From positions 186,001 through 250,000 of the forward strand of contig CALSSE010000010.1 in NCBI GenBank assembly GCA_943788935.1: a stretch of 64,000 nucleotides of DNA, written 5' to 3'. Below, in pieces: positions 17,576 to 26,737 of this stretch (position 1 is its first letter; every line of letters starts with the position of its first letter). Source of the stretch: an uncultured bacterium. Its GTDB lineage: Bacteria; Myxococcota_A; Bradymonadia; UBA7976; VGTA01. Made by a program: the position numbers and the translations under genes. Under the pieces are notes generated by a model, which saw only the letters and a program-made list of their open reading frames with translations, was not told where the DNA came from and searched no databases.

Positions 17576-19978
17576 TTAACGTTGAGAGTTTAAAAACTCA
17601 ATCGCAGCGTTAAGTTCGGGATCTTCACCACGTGCAAAATCTTCAGCGCTTGGCGTCACCTCAATATCAGGTGTGATCCCTAGACCATGAAACGAGCTCC
17701 CATCAGGGTTAAGCAGCTGCATTCCGGTAAAGGTGAGTTGAACCTTGCCGGGGAGCCATAATTGAGTCACCGTCCCATTTGTCCCGGCGGTGGGTTGACC
17801 AATAAAGGTAACTTGGTCACTTTGGCTCAAGATCTGACAGATATGCTCAGCTGAAGAGACTGACTTGTTGCTCGTTAAAACCACGATTGGCCCTAAATAA
17901 GGAGTTAAAGTCTGACCAAAAGATTCGATTGACCACACCTCATCGATCACCTCGAAAACTTCAGGTCCTGTCCAGGTGGGATGTCCAAAAATAGCGGCAT
18001 TGACTACGTTTTCAAAAAATATACTTAAAAACTCATAGTAATTAATATCGGGATAGTCACGCATATCGAGGATGAGTCCTTGAGAGGCATCGAGATTCGA
18101 GATGAGTGACATTAAATCATAGGATTGTTCATCGGGGGTGACTGCTGCGCTCAGATTAATGTAGTAGAGCTGAGGCGCCTCCAAGTCGCTCAGCCACCCG
18201 TTTGATCGCCATGTTCCTCCCCAAGGAATGGAGAGGCTCTCTTCATAACCACCAAAATCTACTTCCACCTCCCGTATCTCATTCTCGGGTGTTCTTACAG
18301 TGAGACTTCGAGCCTCATACAAGGAACTTAACTCTGAATCTGTCGCTAAGACAAAGCGATAACCGGGAGTTGAGGCTGAATAAAAAGACATCGCCTCTTC
18401 ATACCATTCGGAAGCAGGTGTCCCATCGATGGCTATGATGACATCTCCAGCGTTTAATCCATCTTGATCAGACAAGCGGATCATAGGCTCTCCCAATACC
18501 TGTTGAATCTGAGCGAGTAAAAAGCCTTCAGGGAAGCGATCTCCACCCCAATCTGAGTAAAATCCATGACCATCATGCAGAGAGTGCATAACACGACCTA
18601 TCAACTTGAGGGTGGCGAGTCTATCTTGAACATCAATTTGATCTGCTTGTTCGATCGCCTCTAAAACTGCTTGATCAATTGATCGTCCAACGAGATCAAA
18701 ATAAGTGTAGAACAAGTCAAAGGTCCCAAAGGCGATGAGGAGACCGGCGATAAACGCTGGCTGATCTAAGCGTGAATGAGGCTCACCAGCTGCTCTGTCA
18801 TATTCTTGCATAGAGGCACGAAGCGCTTCGCTCTCGCTCATATCATCAGGCTGATTCAGTATATCAAGTTGCTCTTCAAGAGCTCTTAAAGGCTGAGCGG
18901 TCACTAAGTCGGCGGAGATAATGTCAGGCCATGGCTGATCTCGTTGATACAGCTGAGAAGACCTCCACAATAACCCATAGTCATCGATCCCACTCCATGT
19001 TGACTCTGCGACAGTAGTGAATACGTCATAACCAATAATTGAAGCACGATTTTTAAGGCGTAAACCACCAATCAAAGTCGCAGCCCGTGGTGACAGCCTA
19101 GGCCCAGTGATGAAGATGAGATTAAGTGACCGTAATCCTGTAGGCGCTAGGGTAATAGGTATATTCGAGAGAGCACTCTCATAATGAGTCCACCCTTCAT
19201 CTTGAGAGGGAAATCCTTGGAATCTCCGAACCCGTCTCTCTCCTACATGATTTGACTCCGTCAGCGCGATAGAGATTAGCGCCTCAAGAGCCTCATCAGA
19301 GTAGTCGCCTCTAGCGTCGATCACAAGGGTCTCGATGTCATCTGAGAGTTGAGGGACACTCATCTCAGAGCCATTCATCTCAGAGACACGAGGTTCGGGC
19401 CTCACAACCATATACCCTTGATCAAGGTTGACCTGAGGGGGAGCATTGGCAGATGATATGTCGGAGAGGGCTGAGAGAGCGCATACATCGGGAAATCGAT
19501 CAGCGTAGCGATCTATCAGCTCTTTATTAAGCGCCTGATCAGCTAAGATCTCGACGAGCTGAGCATCGATGTCAAGCCAATTCGCTCGAGGGCCAAAGAG
19601 TCGATAACTGACATGAGCGCGAGCGAAATCTAGGGGGAGAGGTCTCTCTCCTATCTCTCCGGTACGGGCAGCATGACACCAACTTGGACGATCTATAAGC
19701 ACAGCAGGAGATGTCGACATCTCAGAGTCTGCAGGCAGACCTGATTCGTCAGGACGATCGGGAAATTGATCAGTCGCTGTGGCATCAAGTGAAGTCCCTA
19801 TATGATCAGTCATGATCTGCTCAGAGGTGTCTTCTTCGCACCCACCACTGAGTACGCTTAAGACACAGAATAGAGCGAGGTAGATGAGGTTGATACTGCG
19901 TTTAATATTGCGTTTAGGCAATCTGAAGTCAAGACGTTGACGACTGCCTGTTAGCTTAAGATTGTCCATAAAAGTCAT
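17576..19978 (-). CDS. S41-family (C-terminal-processing-type) peptidase lipoprotein
   Basis: The 800-residue protein has a leader ending in LSGGC. The first half is unrecognised. From about 560 there is a PDZ-like segment ('LNAGDVIIAIDGTP'), then the tail-specific protease core: 'GLILDMRDYP', 'IVVLTSNKSVSSAEHIC' with the likely nucleophile near Ser709, 'QPTAGTNG', and the family ending 'GLGITPDIEVTP'. The catalytic Lys two turns after Ser is not obvious, and His replaces the residue after Glu, closer to the tricorn/IRBP branch. It would act in the periplasm or on the surface. It converges on the FG-GAP gene with a 23-bp gap. Confidence 0.82.
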   Translation of the reverse strand: MTFMDNLKLTGSRQRLDFRLPKRNIKRSINLIYLALFCVLSVLSGGCEEDTSEQIMTDHIGTSLDATATDQFPDRPDESGLPADSEMSTSPAVLIDRPSWCHAARTGEIGERPLPLDFARAHVSYRLFGPRANWLDIDAQLVEILADQALNKELIDRYADRFPDVCALSALSDISSANAPPQVNLDQGYMVVRPEPRVSEMNGSEMSVPQLSDDIETLVIDARGDYSDEALEALISIALTESNHVGERRVRRFQGFPSQDEGWTHYESALSNIPITLAPTGLRSLNLIFITGPRLSPRAATLIGGLRLKNRASIIGYDVFTTVAESTWSGIDDYGLLWRSSQLYQRDQPWPDIISADLVTAQPLRALEEQLDILNQPDDMSESEALRASMQEYDRAAGEPHSRLDQPAFIAGLLIAFGTFDLFYTYFDLVGRSIDQAVLEAIEQADQIDVQDRLATLKLIGRVMHSLHDGHGFYSDWGGDRFPEGFLLAQIQQVLGEPMIRLSDQDGLNAGDVIIAIDGTPASEWYEEAMSFYSASTPGYRFVLATDSELSSLYEARSLTVRTPENEIREVEVDFGGYEESLSIPWGGTWRSNGWLSDLEAPQLYYINLSAAVTPDEQSYDLMSLISNLDASQGLILDMRDYPDINYYEFLSIFFENVVNAAIFGHPTWTGPEVFEVIDEVWSIESFGQTLTPYLGPIVVLTSNKSVSSAEHICQILSQSDQVTFIGQPTAGTNGTVTQLWLPGKVQLTFTGMQLLNPDGSSFHGLGITPDIEVTPSAEDFARGEDPELNAAIEFLNSQR

Positions 19979-20104
19979 GATTTACCTTTTCTGCATTTTA
20001 AGCATATCCGGTAGGATATACTGAGCGATCACCGTTCGAGCGATCACTCATTAATTCTCCGTTTTCTATAGTGCCCATCAAGCTGTTCCTCTCCCGTACA
20101 AAGA

Positions 20105-20311
20105 TTATTTATGGGGGAAAAATTGATGATTAATCTCTTTTGGGTTGAAGTACACATCGCTCTCTCTGTTATGCCAAGCATAACTCTTGAGCATGACCTG
20201 TGCAGAGGCATAATAGATACTAGTACCGGCGAATAGATGCCCTATGTCAAAAGCATGAATAGCAACCCAGTGGGTACATGTAAATTCTAGGAGGGTACTA
20301 GTTCGTAGCAT
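20105..20311 (-). CDS. Possible small protein, unrecognised
   Basis: A 68-codon frame starts ATG with GGTGA just upstream. The product is mixed in composition, with several His and Tyr and no membrane segment or motif that I know. It lies upstream of the S41 protease gene on the same strand, 126 bp away. It could be spurious. Confidence 0.25.
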   Translation of the reverse strand: MLRTSTLLEFTCTHWVAIHAFDIGHLFAGTSIYYASAQVMLKSYAWHNRESDVYFNPKEINHQFFPHK

Positions 20312-20612
20312 AAGTCACCATCTTTCATGATTTAGACTACCTTAATACATCTTAACGTATACGTCCTGATGAACGTACACAAGCTCTAAGGACTTGATAT
20401 ACATATACATCACAGCTAACGATGGCATCGATGAGTGTAGCCTCTCGGTATATACTAATGGTTGAATACAGCGATTTCATTGCCTGAAGAGGCTATTTTT
20501 TATTTCATATTAGTTTTAGTCGAGCATATTTATGTCTACTATTTTATTTCGTTTTGATCATAGTTATAGTGGTCAATAACGTACTTAAAGTATTAAACGG
20601 AGAGAAGCAATT
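20312..20612. other. 301-bp divergent spacer
   Basis: AT-rich and without a gene. A 4-bp GC stem (GCCT/AGGC at 20482-20493) followed by a T-run could be a weak terminator reading rightward, but nothing is upstream of it on that strand. The promoter for the 20613 gene should be here; I cannot name its boxes with confidence. Confidence 0.35.
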
Positions 20613-21425
20613 ATGGTGAAAAGCTATAAAAAACAATTATTTATGGGTGCGGCATTAGTTCTCACGGCGCTCGCTTGTTCTCCCAATTATCAATCTGTTC
20701 GCTCCTATATACCTCAACACTCTAAGGCTAAACAGTTACAGGTGGAGGCTGGATTGAGTCAGGTTGATATTAGTTACTCTGTGACCGATCATATCGGGAT
20801 TAATACCGGCGCTACTTTTCTAAACAGCGAAGTAGAGTCTCAACTGGACAATGAAGAAGTAAGTCTAGAGACCTCCCAAATGATGGGGGCTCAGCTAGGA
20901 CTCACTTACTTCTCGACTCTTGATGAAGATGGACATGTGATGTTCTCCGTTAATGCTGGGAGTGCATTTCAGCAATGGAACTTTGATCGTGATGAAAACT
21001 TTATCACTGACATCGGCTATAACTCCTTTGAAGCGAGTATTATTAACCCTTTTGCTCAGATTGGTCTGGTCAAAGGCTCCACAACCGATAATTTAGGAGT
21101 GGCGATCAGATATGAGCAACCGATCTTTGATTTCCAGAACACCTCTCCTTCTGACATCGTTACCAGTGAAACCCCACAGCTTGTTAACTTTGTTGCTCAG
21201 GGTAAGTATCATCTAGCAGGTCAGTTTTCACTGTTTGGACAGTTTGTCTATCGTTACAATTTAGACTATGATGAAGATGAAACTGACCGATACATTGCTT
21301 ATGACATCTCTCTTTGGAACCTTTACGTAGGCGTGTCATATGCGATTGACTTTTCGCCAGAGACGTCAACTAAGACACAGTCTCCAGCAGTGGATGACAA
21401 TGGTAATGTCATCATTGATCTCTAG
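20613..21425 (+). CDS. Outer-membrane beta-barrel-like lipoprotein of unknown function
   Basis: The 270-residue product starts after a good ribosome site (GGAGAG). Its leader ends in lipobox LACS (TALAC). The mature part is a series of amphipathic strands ('LQVEAGLSQVDISYSV', 'GAQLGLTYFS', 'AQIGLVKGS', 'WNLYVGVSYAID') typical of small barrels or barrel-like sandwiches, with acidic turns. I do not recognise a family. The tail after the last strand is polar. It is followed 122 bp later by another small barrel gene in the same direction. Confidence 0.65.
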   Translation: MVKSYKKQLFMGAALVLTALACSPNYQSVRSYIPQHSKAKQLQVEAGLSQVDISYSVTDHIGINTGATFLNSEVESQLDNEEVSLETSQMMGAQLGLTYFSTLDEDGHVMFSVNAGSAFQQWNFDRDENFITDIGYNSFEASIINPFAQIGLVKGSTTDNLGVAIRYEQPIFDFQNTSPSDIVTSETPQLVNFVAQGKYHLAGQFSLFGQFVYRYNLDYDEDETDRYIAYDISLWNLYVGVSYAIDFSPETSTKTQSPAVDDNGNVIIDL

Positions 21426-21547
21426 TAAACTGATGATGCAGAGGTCTTTTCAAGTTGGGGGTCAGCTTATCGTTAGCCTTTAGTAAACTCCTTAACGATC
21501 GAGAAGCTATTCATTGGAGTCGATTAACTCAGCAACTAAAGGTTAAA

Positions 21548-22120
21548 ATGCAGTCTACGAATATAATCGCTAAGACTATCCTCATCATCATTCTCACTTT
21601 CTGCTCAATGTTTTCAACCAGTGCTCAAGTCTTAGGCCCTGATCGCCCATTTTTGAGTGTTGATCTTGGCCTCTCAATCCTCGGAGAGACAGGTCAGCGC
21701 CAAAGTCTTGCCCGCTCTTTTGCTTTAGCATTGAGAGGAGGTGTTCGATGGGGAATGTGGGGGATCTTTACTCAAATCGAACCTGCCTATTGGCGAGTCT
21801 CTAAAACGGATGGTGCAAAAGAGATACAAGGTGCTTTGAATCTAGGAATCGGGGGTGAACTTCTCTCTGCCAAAGGGCTTGTACGAAGCGCCTTCAGTAT
21901 TGGTCCTTCAATCTTGACGCATGCTGGAGAGGTTGATGACGCTGGGTCGACAGGTGTTTACTTTGAAATAAGACCTGCGGGGCTTCGATGGTTGATCGCA
22001 GATCGCTTTGTCTTGGGACTTGATCCGATCATCCTCTCAATCATGGCGCCGGTCTTAGAGGGGATCCCCCTCATTGAGCTTGAGTATCGCACAACGATTA
22101 TTGGGGAGTATGTATTTTGA
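21548..22120 (+). CDS. Small outer-membrane barrel protein, paralogue of the C-terminus of the next gene
   Basis: ATG at 21548 follows AAGG by six bases and gives a clean signal peptide (MQSTNIIAKTILIIILTFCS... cut near STSAQ), so I prefer it to the TTG at 21455. The mature 165 residues are Gly-rich strands: 'GGVRWGMWGIFTQIEP', 'GALNLGIGGE', 'FEIRPAGLRW', ending 'EYRTTIIGEYVF'. The same pattern recurs in the last 165 residues of the downstream gene ('GVRSGYRWGPWMAIAHIE', 'VLNAGVGG', 'VDLRPIELSW', 'LYRTVIGLEANL'), so the two are paralogous. The genes are adjacent or just overlapping and probably cotranscribed. The function is unknown. Confidence 0.7.
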   Translation: MQSTNIIAKTILIIILTFCSMFSTSAQVLGPDRPFLSVDLGLSILGETGQRQSLARSFALALRGGVRWGMWGIFTQIEPAYWRVSKTDGAKEIQGALNLGIGGELLSAKGLVRSAFSIGPSILTHAGEVDDAGSTGVYFEIRPAGLRWLIADRFVLGLDPIILSIMAPVLEGIPLIELEYRTTIIGEYVF

Positions 22121-22239
22121 CACTACATAATGATTCTAGTTGCTTTGACTTCTTTCGCTCGTGTTTAAGTCAAGATCTCTCTGTTGTCTCGATCACCTCT
22201 TCTGTCTCGATCACCTCTTCTGCTTACGGTTATCTCAAG

Positions 22240-23979
22240 ATGAGTCTCAGATTCATTTTCCGCTTGAGTCTCTGTGTGAGTCTCTGCTTAAGTTTCAGCT
22301 TAAGTTATGATGCTTCAATAAAGAATGCATCAGGATATAGTATTCACAGCGGACTCACCGATGGGTGTCATGAGCGTATTACTCGAGCGGCTTTCAGACT
22401 TGTTCTCCCCATTCTCACCCCTAGCGATCAGGTCAAAGTTCCCGAGAGTGACGCGTGGAGAAGAATAGCAAACCGCTTACTAAAAGATACCCCACTTCAA
22501 GCTGATGTTTCTGAGAGATCTGCAGATCAAGAGGCTGAGGATAGAGCGAAATTTGGTTTAGTCAGCTTACTGATAGGAGTACGCTCGCCTGATACAGAGG
22601 GTCACGCGGTCACTAATTTCAGTAGCCTTAGACAAATTCATGCTGATCCAAGCGCGCAAGGGCAGTATGCACACGCGCTCCGAGGCCCTGACGATGATGG
22701 ACCAGAGGGTGATGAGGTGTCGGTGATAGGTCTTAGAGAAGAGATCAAGGCCCTTTTAAGTCTAGCGGTTAAGAGTATAAGGGACAACTCACCTGAGGAC
22801 CAAGTCATCACAGTTCAGCTCTACTTTGATTTTTATGGCCTCGTAGATATCGAAGTATGGGAGCCCGCCTTTCTTATAGGGCGCATTTTACATGCTCTTC
22901 AGGATTCTTTCGCACACACCATTCGCAGTGATGATCTAAAGCGAATTTTACACGTTTTAAACTACATAGACGCGATATCAGGAGACTTAAAAGAGTCTGT
23001 CGATGGGTTACCTCACTCTGACTTTATGGACAGCTGTGATGGTGATACAGCAATAATCGCAGACACTGCGACTCGAGTGAGCGCTCAGCTCATTGGATCG
23101 ATCAATCAAACGCTCGTTATGCAAGATGAGACCCTGATTGAAGATACCCTAGATGAGTGGTTAACCTACGAGCCTGGCTGTACGATGATTAATGACTATT
23201 GCGGCTCAATATGGGTAGATCTAGCGCGTCAAGAACAAACAGGACCTTATTTAGAGGGACTCGCTGGTTGTCAGATCATGACTCACAGCCGTCATCATAT
23301 GAAGCGATTGTACCAGAGTGGAAGGCGGGGAGCTCAACGGTCTATCATTGGACTTTTATCTCTTTTACTGAGCATTATATGGTGGTGGAGGCGCTCTTTT
23401 AAAGTCTCTCCAAAGACTCAACAAAAGAGAAAGTTATGGTTCTTTTTTATTCTATTAGGGCTGATTTCACTGACAGAGAGTACATTCATAAATGAGTCTC
23501 AAGCTCAAGTGGCTGTACAGACAGAATTACATGCTTCTCTACTCAGTGATACACCTGACCGATCGGTGTTAGCGAGCACTTATGGTTGGGGCGTCCGCAG
23601 TGGATATCGTTGGGGGCCATGGATGGCGATTGCCCATATTGAGCAAAACGTATGGATGAGCGCTGAGCTCAGCAATCTCATCCGGTCTGGTGTTCTAAAT
23701 GCTGGCGTTGGAGGAGCTTATACTTATGGAGATGATATTGTCCGAACAAGTGTGGTGATAGGCACCTCAACGCTCCTCTTCGACACGCTCTTTGATCAGA
23801 GCGGTACGACGGGGCTCTTCGTAGATTTACGACCCATTGAGTTGAGTTGGCGTCCTAGACCCTGGCTGGCGCTTAACTTGAGCCCCTTGAGTTTTACATA
23901 TGTCTCCCCTGTACTTGAGAGTCCACCCATCAAGATGGTTTTGTATCGTACTGTTATCGGGTTAGAAGCCAATCTCTAA
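22240..23979 (+). CDS. Zinc-phospholipase-like domain fused through membrane helices to a barrel domain
   Basis: A start at 22240 gives a signal peptide (MSLRFIFRLSLCVSL...); a TTG at 22117 would overlap the upstream stop. The first 350 residues contain 'DGCHERITRAAFR' and 'GRILHALQDSFAHT', the His-x3-Asp-x3-His helix typical of zinc-dependent phospholipase C / S1-P1-type folds. A first hydrophobic helix (IGLLSLLLSIIWWW) then meets a basic linker. A second segment, KRKLWFFFILLGLISL, has the form of a signal peptide and ends near SQAQ. What follows is a 165-residue barrel like that of the upstream gene. It therefore looks like two exported proteins joined into one. The product is 579 residues. 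Confidence 0.7.
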   Translation: MSLRFIFRLSLCVSLCLSFSLSYDASIKNASGYSIHSGLTDGCHERITRAAFRLVLPILTPSDQVKVPESDAWRRIANRLLKDTPLQADVSERSADQEAEDRAKFGLVSLLIGVRSPDTEGHAVTNFSSLRQIHADPSAQGQYAHALRGPDDDGPEGDEVSVIGLREEIKALLSLAVKSIRDNSPEDQVITVQLYFDFYGLVDIEVWEPAFLIGRILHALQDSFAHTIRSDDLKRILHVLNYIDAISGDLKESVDGLPHSDFMDSCDGDTAIIADTATRVSAQLIGSINQTLVMQDETLIEDTLDEWLTYEPGCTMINDYCGSIWVDLARQEQTGPYLEGLAGCQIMTHSRHHMKRLYQSGRRGAQRSIIGLLSLLLSIIWWWRRSFKVSPKTQQKRKLWFFFILLGLISLTESTFINESQAQVAVQTELHASLLSDTPDRSVLASTYGWGVRSGYRWGPWMAIAHIEQNVWMSAELSNLIRSGVLNAGVGGAYTYGDDIVRTSVVIGTSTLLFDTLFDQSGTTGLFVDLRPIELSWRPRPWLALNLSPLSFTYVSPVLESPPIKMVLYRTVIGLEANL

Positions 23980-24067
23980 TACCTGATGTTCAATCAATAA
24001 GGAGACTCTCATAACTATAGATTTTCAGTTGAGAGATGACTTAAGCTGTCGATAACCTGACTCGATT

Positions 24068-24077
24068 AGGAGGTGAT
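24068..24077 (+). promoter_or_regulatory. Near-perfect Shine-Dalgarno sequence without an ATG at normal distance
   Basis: AGGAGGTGAT matches the 16S rRNA tail almost fully. The next ATG (24102) is 28 bases past AGGAGG, too far for initiation. In the same frame ATC (24081) lies seven bases and ATA (24084) ten bases after it. Starting there restores the N-terminus expected for the protein family. Confidence 0.6.
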
Positions 24078-24101
24078 ATCATCATAGAAACATCTACTTT
24101 A

Positions 24102-24422
24102 ATGATCTTTGTAGTCGCCATACTCCATGTACTTTTTTTCATTCTTGAGTCTGTGTTGTGGACCTCAGTCACAGTGATGAAAATATTTGGAACCACAGTA
24201 GAAGAGGCGCAAATGACAAAAGTTCTCGCGCTTAACCAAGGCTTCTATAACCTTGGATCGGCGGCTCTACTTCTTTGGTTTTTCACCATAGGCAACACAT
24301 CTGCAGTGATGGGTATTCTTCTATTTATGATGACTATGGGCTGTGTAGGCGCCGTGACTGCTAATTGGCGAATCATACTGTTACAGAGCGTTCCGGCGAT
24401 AGCTGCCTACTCACTTCTCTAA
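24102..24422 (+). CDS. DUF1304-type small membrane protein; may start at ATC/ATA near 24081-24084
   Basis: Four hydrophobic helices and the phrases 'LHVLFFILESVLW', 'ALNQGFYNLGSAALLL', 'GCVGAVT' and 'LLQSVPAIAAYSLL' match the DUF1304 family of short inner-membrane proteins with unknown function. The conserved Glu of 'ILESVLW' and the Asn-Gln-Gly-x-Tyr-Asn motif are kept. From 24102 the product is 106 residues. Starting at 24084 gives 112 and places the ribosome site correctly. No gene follows closely, so it may be a single-gene unit. Confidence 0.78.
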   Translation: MIFVVAILHVLFFILESVLWTSVTVMKIFGTTVEEAQMTKVLALNQGFYNLGSAALLLWFFTIGNTSAVMGILLFMMTMGCVGAVTANWRIILLQSVPAIAAYSLL

Positions 24423-24438
24423 AGTGTTCATGCTGGAG

Positions 24439-24452
24439 ACAGCGCTGTTTTT
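24439..24452 (+). terminator. Possible weak intrinsic terminator
   Basis: The palindrome ACAGCGCTGT ends in a run of five T, 17 bp after the DUF1304 stop. The stem is short and leaves almost no loop if fully paired, so this is a weak call. Confidence 0.3.
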
Positions 24453-24586
24453 CTTGGCTCGATAGGCACAGGTGATAAAGAGACACATGAAGACTCTCTC
24501 AACTCAAAGGCATCAGCGAACCTGTCTCTGTCAGGGGACTTAAATCTTAACCGTACCCAATATGTTGTATCGTAAAGGAGTTATAT

Positions 24587-26587
24587 ATGAAGGCCCTTAC
24601 CTCCTCACTCGTGATCATCGGTCTAGTGTTCATCGGGTTTGGGTGTGACTCAAATGTGAGCTCTGCATCACATCAAGAATCGCATAATAGGATGCTGAGT
24701 GATCAGGGACCTTCGAATCTTCTAGATATGGATATGCAGAGCCTAAGTCGCGAGCAAGATATGAGCACAGAACGCTCAAGTTTGCAGGAGACCTGCGCTA
24801 TTCAATGGCGCTATGCACCAGAGATCGGAGATGAGTTGTATGCTTTTCCAGACGACTTTTATCGATCACCATCTCAGAACGGGACTGGTGCACAGCTTAA
24901 CATCACGCCGGAGAGTGCGCCCTGGCTTGAAGCACTCCCTGATCTAGCCGCCCCAAGTTTTGAAAACTTAGATGAGTTAGATGGCTTTGGTCTAAATGCC
25001 GGAGTGTTTTTACGTTTCTCTGGTCCTATTTCGGTACCGCCAATTGGGGCAGAGGCTTCCATTAGTAGCGATGCCCTCATATTAGCTGAAGTCAATGACG
25101 ATGGGGCGTTCACTCGCGTTCCTTATGAAGCGCGTTTAGGCGAAGACGGGCATGACCTATACCTGAGACCCCTGAGCCCGCTCAGAGAGGGGAGACGGCA
25201 TGCTTTGATCATGACTGACGCTTATCTTAGCGCTGAAGGGGGATGCATTGACACCGCCCCTACCCTCAAGGAGATGTTAGAAGACGGTTCAGAGCACCCC
25301 GAGCTCCGTCGCCTCTCTGATCGACTTCGACCTATAGTCACTTGGAGCGCTGAATCAAGTCAGCGACTGGTGGCCGTGATTCAATTTACTACCCATACGC
25401 ATCTAAAGTTATTATATGACGTGGCCCATGACATTCGAGAGCGAACATACTCATGGAGCGCCCCACCCGAATGTGAACCTGAAGAGAGTTGGGTACGCTG
25501 TGAAGGTATCTTTGAAGCGGCTGATTTCAGAGTCTCTAAGGTGATAAAGATCAGTGACTCACAGCCAACATGGTCAATCCCGGTAACCGTGTGGATACCT
25601 GAAGAGCGAGAGGGTCCCGCTCCGGTTATTATCGGGGCGCATGGCATCAATTCGAACCGAAGTCAAATGAACGGTCTCGTGGAGCGTATGTTGCCTCTAG
25701 GATATGCGGTGATCGCTATTGACGCTTTAGAGCATGGGGATCACCCATCGCGAGAGGCAAGCGAAACGGACTTGGACGCTCTCCGCATCTTGGGCATTAG
25801 CCTCACTGAGCGATCTATTGATATTCGAGCGCTGAGAGGTAATTTCAATCAAACAACTTTAGATCGACTCCAGCTCATTCAGCTCATTAGAGATGACCCC
25901 GATGTTAACTCTGATGGTGTATCTGACTTGGACTTCAATCAGATCGGATACTTTGGGATCAGCTTAGGCGCCATGATGGGACCGAGCCTGGTAGCGCTAA
26001 GTCATGAAATTACGGCTGCAGTCTTTGCGGTTGGTGGAGGCGATCTCTTGAAGTTTGCCTTAGGTAATCCCACCATTGTGCCCCTCCTTCCTCTCCTCGC
26101 CCAGCTCGCAGGATCACAAGGGATCTTAGATCGAACGATTCTCGCAGGTCAGGCCTTACTCGACGCCGCAGATCCCAATACTTTCGCTACTCGGATATTG
26201 AAGAATCGACCCATTGGAGTGGAGAGGACGCCGAACCTACTCTTATTGCTGTCTATCTTCGACCAAGTGGTCCCTCCTGCAAATGGACACAGCGTCGCGC
26301 GGGCGCTCAACTTACCACAAGTCCCACCTCTCTTTGATCCAATCGAGCTTCTCTCACCATCATCTCAGACGCCGATTCAAGGTAACCTCAACTCGGAGAC
26401 GACAGTAGGGGTTTTCCAATATGATCGAGTGACTTCGGGCGAGGGTGTAGTCCCTTCTAATCATGACAATACTCCCTACAGTCCCGAAGCGACACTCCAA
26501 GTCATCGAGTTCTTTGAGTCTTGGCGCGCTCAAGGGGTGAGTCGAATCATTGATCCCTATGAGGTCCTCAATACACCACCACTCTAA
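24587..26587 (+). CDS. VolA/Pla-1-like lipase or esterase lipoprotein
   Basis: Probably a surface lipase. A strong ribosome site (AAAGGAG) precedes MKALTSSLVI..., with a lipobox at FGC. Residues 75-230 resemble the N-terminal domain of bacterial virulence-factor lipases: 'YAFPDDFYRSP' and 'LDGFGLNAGVFLRFSGPI', as in the Pla-1/VolA group. The catalytic alpha/beta-hydrolase part follows: 'PVIIGAHGINSN', then 'IDALEHGDHPS', the nucleophile elbow GISLG, an acid in 'IFDQVVPP' and a late His in 'SNHDNTPYS'. The length of 666 is shorter than VolA but normal for the wider group. The usual role is release of fatty acids from extracellular phospholipids; I infer this from the family. Confidence 0.78.
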   Translation: MKALTSSLVIIGLVFIGFGCDSNVSSASHQESHNRMLSDQGPSNLLDMDMQSLSREQDMSTERSSLQETCAIQWRYAPEIGDELYAFPDDFYRSPSQNGTGAQLNITPESAPWLEALPDLAAPSFENLDELDGFGLNAGVFLRFSGPISVPPIGAEASISSDALILAEVNDDGAFTRVPYEARLGEDGHDLYLRPLSPLREGRRHALIMTDAYLSAEGGCIDTAPTLKEMLEDGSEHPELRRLSDRLRPIVTWSAESSQRLVAVIQFTTHTHLKLLYDVAHDIRERTYSWSAPPECEPEESWVRCEGIFEAADFRVSKVIKISDSQPTWSIPVTVWIPEEREGPAPVIIGAHGINSNRSQMNGLVERMLPLGYAVIAIDALEHGDHPSREASETDLDALRILGISLTERSIDIRALRGNFNQTTLDRLQLIQLIRDDPDVNSDGVSDLDFNQIGYFGISLGAMMGPSLVALSHEITAAVFAVGGGDLLKFALGNPTIVPLLPLLAQLAGSQGILDRTILAGQALLDAADPNTFATRILKNRPIGVERTPNLLLLLSIFDQVVPPANGHSVARALNLPQVPPLFDPIELLSPSSQTPIQGNLNSETTVGVFQYDRVTSGEGVVPSNHDNTPYSPEATLQVIEFFESWRAQGVSRIIDPYEVLNTPPL

Positions 26588-26737
26588 TGTAGGCTGAGCC
26601 TGTATCCACTGACTAGCGATACATTTTTATCAGCTTGAGCTGCTATATCTTCAAACTTTACACAACTGCATATACCTTTAAGTTCTTATACCCACGTTAC
26701 CACCTAGACCAAGTCGAAAAGCATTAATGGTAAGGCT

